NCBI RefSeq assembly: GCF_001570805.1 | Contig: NZ_BCSJ01000018.1 | Location: 186,001-250,000, forward strand | Source: Brevibacterium epidermidis NBRC 14811 | GTDB taxonomy: Bacteria; Actinomycetota; Actinomycetes; Actinomycetales; Brevibacteriaceae | Length of the DNA: 64,000 nucleotides | Direction: 5' to 3' | Part shown: piece after piece, positions 62,536-64,000 of the stretch | How the letters are laid out: each line of letters starts with the position of its first letter | How positions within the stretch are numbered: the stretch's first letter is position 1 | Position numbers and translations under genes: made by a program | Notes under the pieces: generated by a model | Told to the model about the DNA's origin: nothing | Seen by the model: only the letters and a program-made list of their open reading frames with translations | Database searches by the model: none

Positions 62536-63094
62536 ACCTCTTGGGTCGGTACGTCCGGCCGAAGCTGCGGGCGTTCGCCGTATCGATCGTCTCGAGCTCC
62601 CAGTCGACCCGCCGTCCGCCGGGAACATCGAAGATCCGGGTGCCGTCGCCGAGGAAAACCGGGGCGACGTAGACCTGGAGTTCGTCGATGAGGTCGACCT
62701 CGAGCGCTTGCCGGGCGATATCGGCGCTGATGATCTGGATGTCACGGTCACCAGCGATGGCCTGGGCCCTCTCGACCGCCTCAGTGATGGTGCAGTTCAT
62801 CGCGGTCACCGAGGCGTCCCCGGCCAAATCCTCGGGACGGTGGGTGAGGATGATCTCCGTCCCTGACCACGCACCGCCGTAAGCCTCGGACGTCAGCTCA
62901 TCGCGTTCGTCGGCCTGCGTCTTGGCCGCGTCGTAGCCGCGGCGGCCGGAGATGATGACGGCAACCTTCGACGCCATGCCCTCGGTGGTGCCTTCGGCGT
63001 TCGGTTCGGAGGCCGAGAGCCACGACATGTCATGGCCCGGCCCGGCGATGAATCCGTCGATCGAACAAGTGAAGCCCCATGCCACTTTTCCCAT
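62516..63094 (-). CDS. Dihydrofolate reductase/RibD C-terminal-like protein
   Basis: The product is 192 residues from ATG 63094, preceded by GGGGAG; ATG at 63121 is an alternative. WGFTCSIDGFIAGPGHDMSWL, AVIISGRRGYD, ILTHRPEDLAGD, IQIISADIARQALEVDLIDELQVYVAPVFLGDGTRIFD-type strand order is that of the RibD_C family of unknown substrate (often called YyaP/YwjB-like). It is convergent and overlapping with the alarmone synthetase gene. Confidence 0.87.
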   Translation of the reverse strand: MGKVAWGFTCSIDGFIAGPGHDMSWLSASEPNAEGTTEGMASKVAVIISGRRGYDAAKTQADERDELTSEAYGGAWSGTEIILTHRPEDLAGDASVTAMNCTITEAVERAQAIAGDRDIQIISADIARQALEVDLIDELQVYVAPVFLGDGTRIFDVPGGRRVDWELETIDTANARSFGRTYRPKRSSPPAD

Positions 63095-63129
63095 CGCTCC
63101 CCCTCGAGCCGCAGCGATCATCAATCTAG

Positions 63130-63142
63130 TTGCAGATTGCAA
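63130..63142. promoter_or_regulatory. Small inverted repeat between DHFR-like and SDR genes
   Basis: TTGCA-GAT-TGCAA lies 36 bases upstream of the DHFR-like start, in the region divergent to the SDR gene. Such repeats are common MarR- or TetR-type sites, but no regulator gene is next to it. Confidence 0.3.
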
Positions 63143-63293
63143 TCAGTTAACCACTGTTGCCAGCCTCGATCAATGCCCCGTGTGACCGAACAGGCCGACT
63201 TACAGCGGAATATTCTCCGACTCTTCCTCGTTACGCCTAGTGAGGACCACATCAGCGGGGTCCCGAAGATTTTCGAGAAAGAAGGTCATCACC

Positions 63294-64000
63294 ATGGCAG
63301 ATTTCACGGACAAGGTCGCGCTCGTCACCGGCGGCGGATCGGGGCTCGGGGAGGCGATCTCCAAGGACCTCGCCTCCAAGGGCGCGAAGGTCGTCCTCAC
63401 CGACATCAATCTCGAGGCAGCCGAGCGTGTCGCCCGCGAGATCACCGAGGCCGGAGGCACCGCCTCGGCGATCCAGCAGGACACGTCCTCGAAGGAGGAC
63501 TCGGAGAAGGTCGTCAAGTTCGCCGTCGACACCTACGGCGGACTCAACTTCGCCGTGAACAACGCGGGCATCGGCGGCAAGCAGGCTCCCGCCGGCGAGA
63601 CGGACCTCGATTCCTGGGATCAGGTCATCGACGTCAACCTCAACGGCGTGCTCTACGGCATGCGTTTCCAGATCCCGGCCATGCTCAAGGCCGGCGCGAA
63701 GGACTCCGCCATCGTCAATATGGCCTCGATCCACGGAACCGTCGCCGCGATCAACAACGGCGCCTACACGGCTGCCAAGCACGGCGTCGTCGGCATCACG
63801 AAGAATGCCGCCGCCGAATACGGCGCCGAGGGTCTGCGCATCAACGCCGTTGGTCCCGGCTACATCACGACCCCGCTGCTGGAATCGAACCTCGACGCCG
63901 AGACGCTCGAGGGGCTCAAGGCCAAGCACCCCCTCGGCCGCTTGGGCACCGCCGACGAGGTCGCAAAGGTCGTATCGTTCCTGCTCTCCGACGATGCCTC
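63294..64000 (+). CDS. Short-chain dehydrogenase/reductase, 3' end outside window
   Basis: 235 complete codons are present from ATG 63294 behind GAAGG; the gene continues past the right edge, probably by only about 15 codons given the family's usual length. It is a classical SDR: VTGGGSGLGEAISKDLA (cofactor glycines), a TDINLEAAE stretch favouring NAD, NFAVNNAGIGG, IVNMASIHG with the catalytic serine, and YTAAKHGVVG with the Tyr-x-x-x-Lys pair. The substrate is unknown. Confidence 0.93.
   Translation, partial: MADFTDKVALVTGGGSGLGEAISKDLASKGAKVVLTDINLEAAERVAREITEAGGTASAIQQDTSSKEDSEKVVKFAVDTYGGLNFAVNNAGIGGKQAPAGETDLDSWDQVIDVNLNGVLYGMRFQIPAMLKAGAKDSAIVNMASIHGTVAAINNGAYTAAKHGVVGITKNAAAEYGAEGLRINAVGPGYITTPLLESNLDAETLEGLKAKHPLGRLGTADEVAKVVSFLLSDDA

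Overview
The window is about 64 kb of a high-GC (roughly 63-65 %) chromosome. GC-rich codon third positions, short -10 boxes with leaderless or short leaders, a homodimeric AceE, a MarP-type protease, an LPXTG surface protein and a 13E12/DUF222 HNH protein all point to an actinobacterium. The homoprotocatechuate 2,3-dioxygenase closely resembles, from memory, the Brevibacterium fuscum enzyme, so Brevibacterium or a near relative is the best guess. No rRNA, phage, insertion sequence or CRISPR array is visible.

Region 1 (1-24.1 kb) is a purine-to-glyoxylate-to-central-metabolism island. Xanthine dehydrogenase (xdhA-xdhB-xdhC), guanine deaminase and an AzgA-type purine permease feed urate to uricase, HIU hydrolase and OHCU decarboxylase, giving allantoin, which allantoinase opens. 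Gcl, GlxR, Hyi and glycerate kinase take glyoxylate to glycerate phosphate. A malic enzyme, a CitE-like/DUF6986 lyase (cut by the left edge) and the pyruvate dehydrogenase E1 lie next to these and could oxidise glyoxylate through malate and pyruvate. An IclR regulator sits inside, and TTTCC-N7-GGAAA-like inverted repeats recur before several of the transcription units. Allantoate and ureidoglycolate steps are not in the window.

Region 2 (24.1-33.6 kb) is a housekeeping stretch: tRNA-Ser(CGA), tadA and its associated acidic protein, upp, a solitary winged-helix regulator preceded by a tiny Met/Cys/His-rich ORF, a membrane-anchored EEP phosphoesterase, a MarP protease, a PrsW protease with a Pro/Gln repeat tail, and a sortase-anchored protein.

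Region 3 (33.6-43.4 kb) is a homoprotocatechuate (hpa) meta-cleavage operon on the minus strand (FAH-RraA fusion, GntR regulator, HpaE, HpaD, HpaH, HpaI) divergent from an N-terminally shortened MHS transporter and a phenol-hydroxylase-type flavoprotein monooxygenase. Two copies of one GntR-like operator mark both divergent units.

Region 4 (43.4-64 kb) holds a membrane protein made of three tandem copies of a four-helix module plus a one-module neighbour, a DUF222-HNH protein, udk, a multi-HTH GntR/FCD regulator divergent from putA, a secreted ExeM/NucH nuclease with a PHO-box-like promoter, a PrpF/AAHS transporter/aldehyde dehydrogenase unit with a divergent IclR regulator, DUF1304 and DUF2277 proteins, a small alarmone synthetase, a DHFR/RibD-like protein and an SDR that runs off the right edge.

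Two patterns cut across genes. Four copies of a 58-bp near-perfect palindrome each follow the stop codon of a gene in the same orientation. The decamer CGCCTCGGCG (either strand) occurs about 38 times by eye, far above what base composition predicts.
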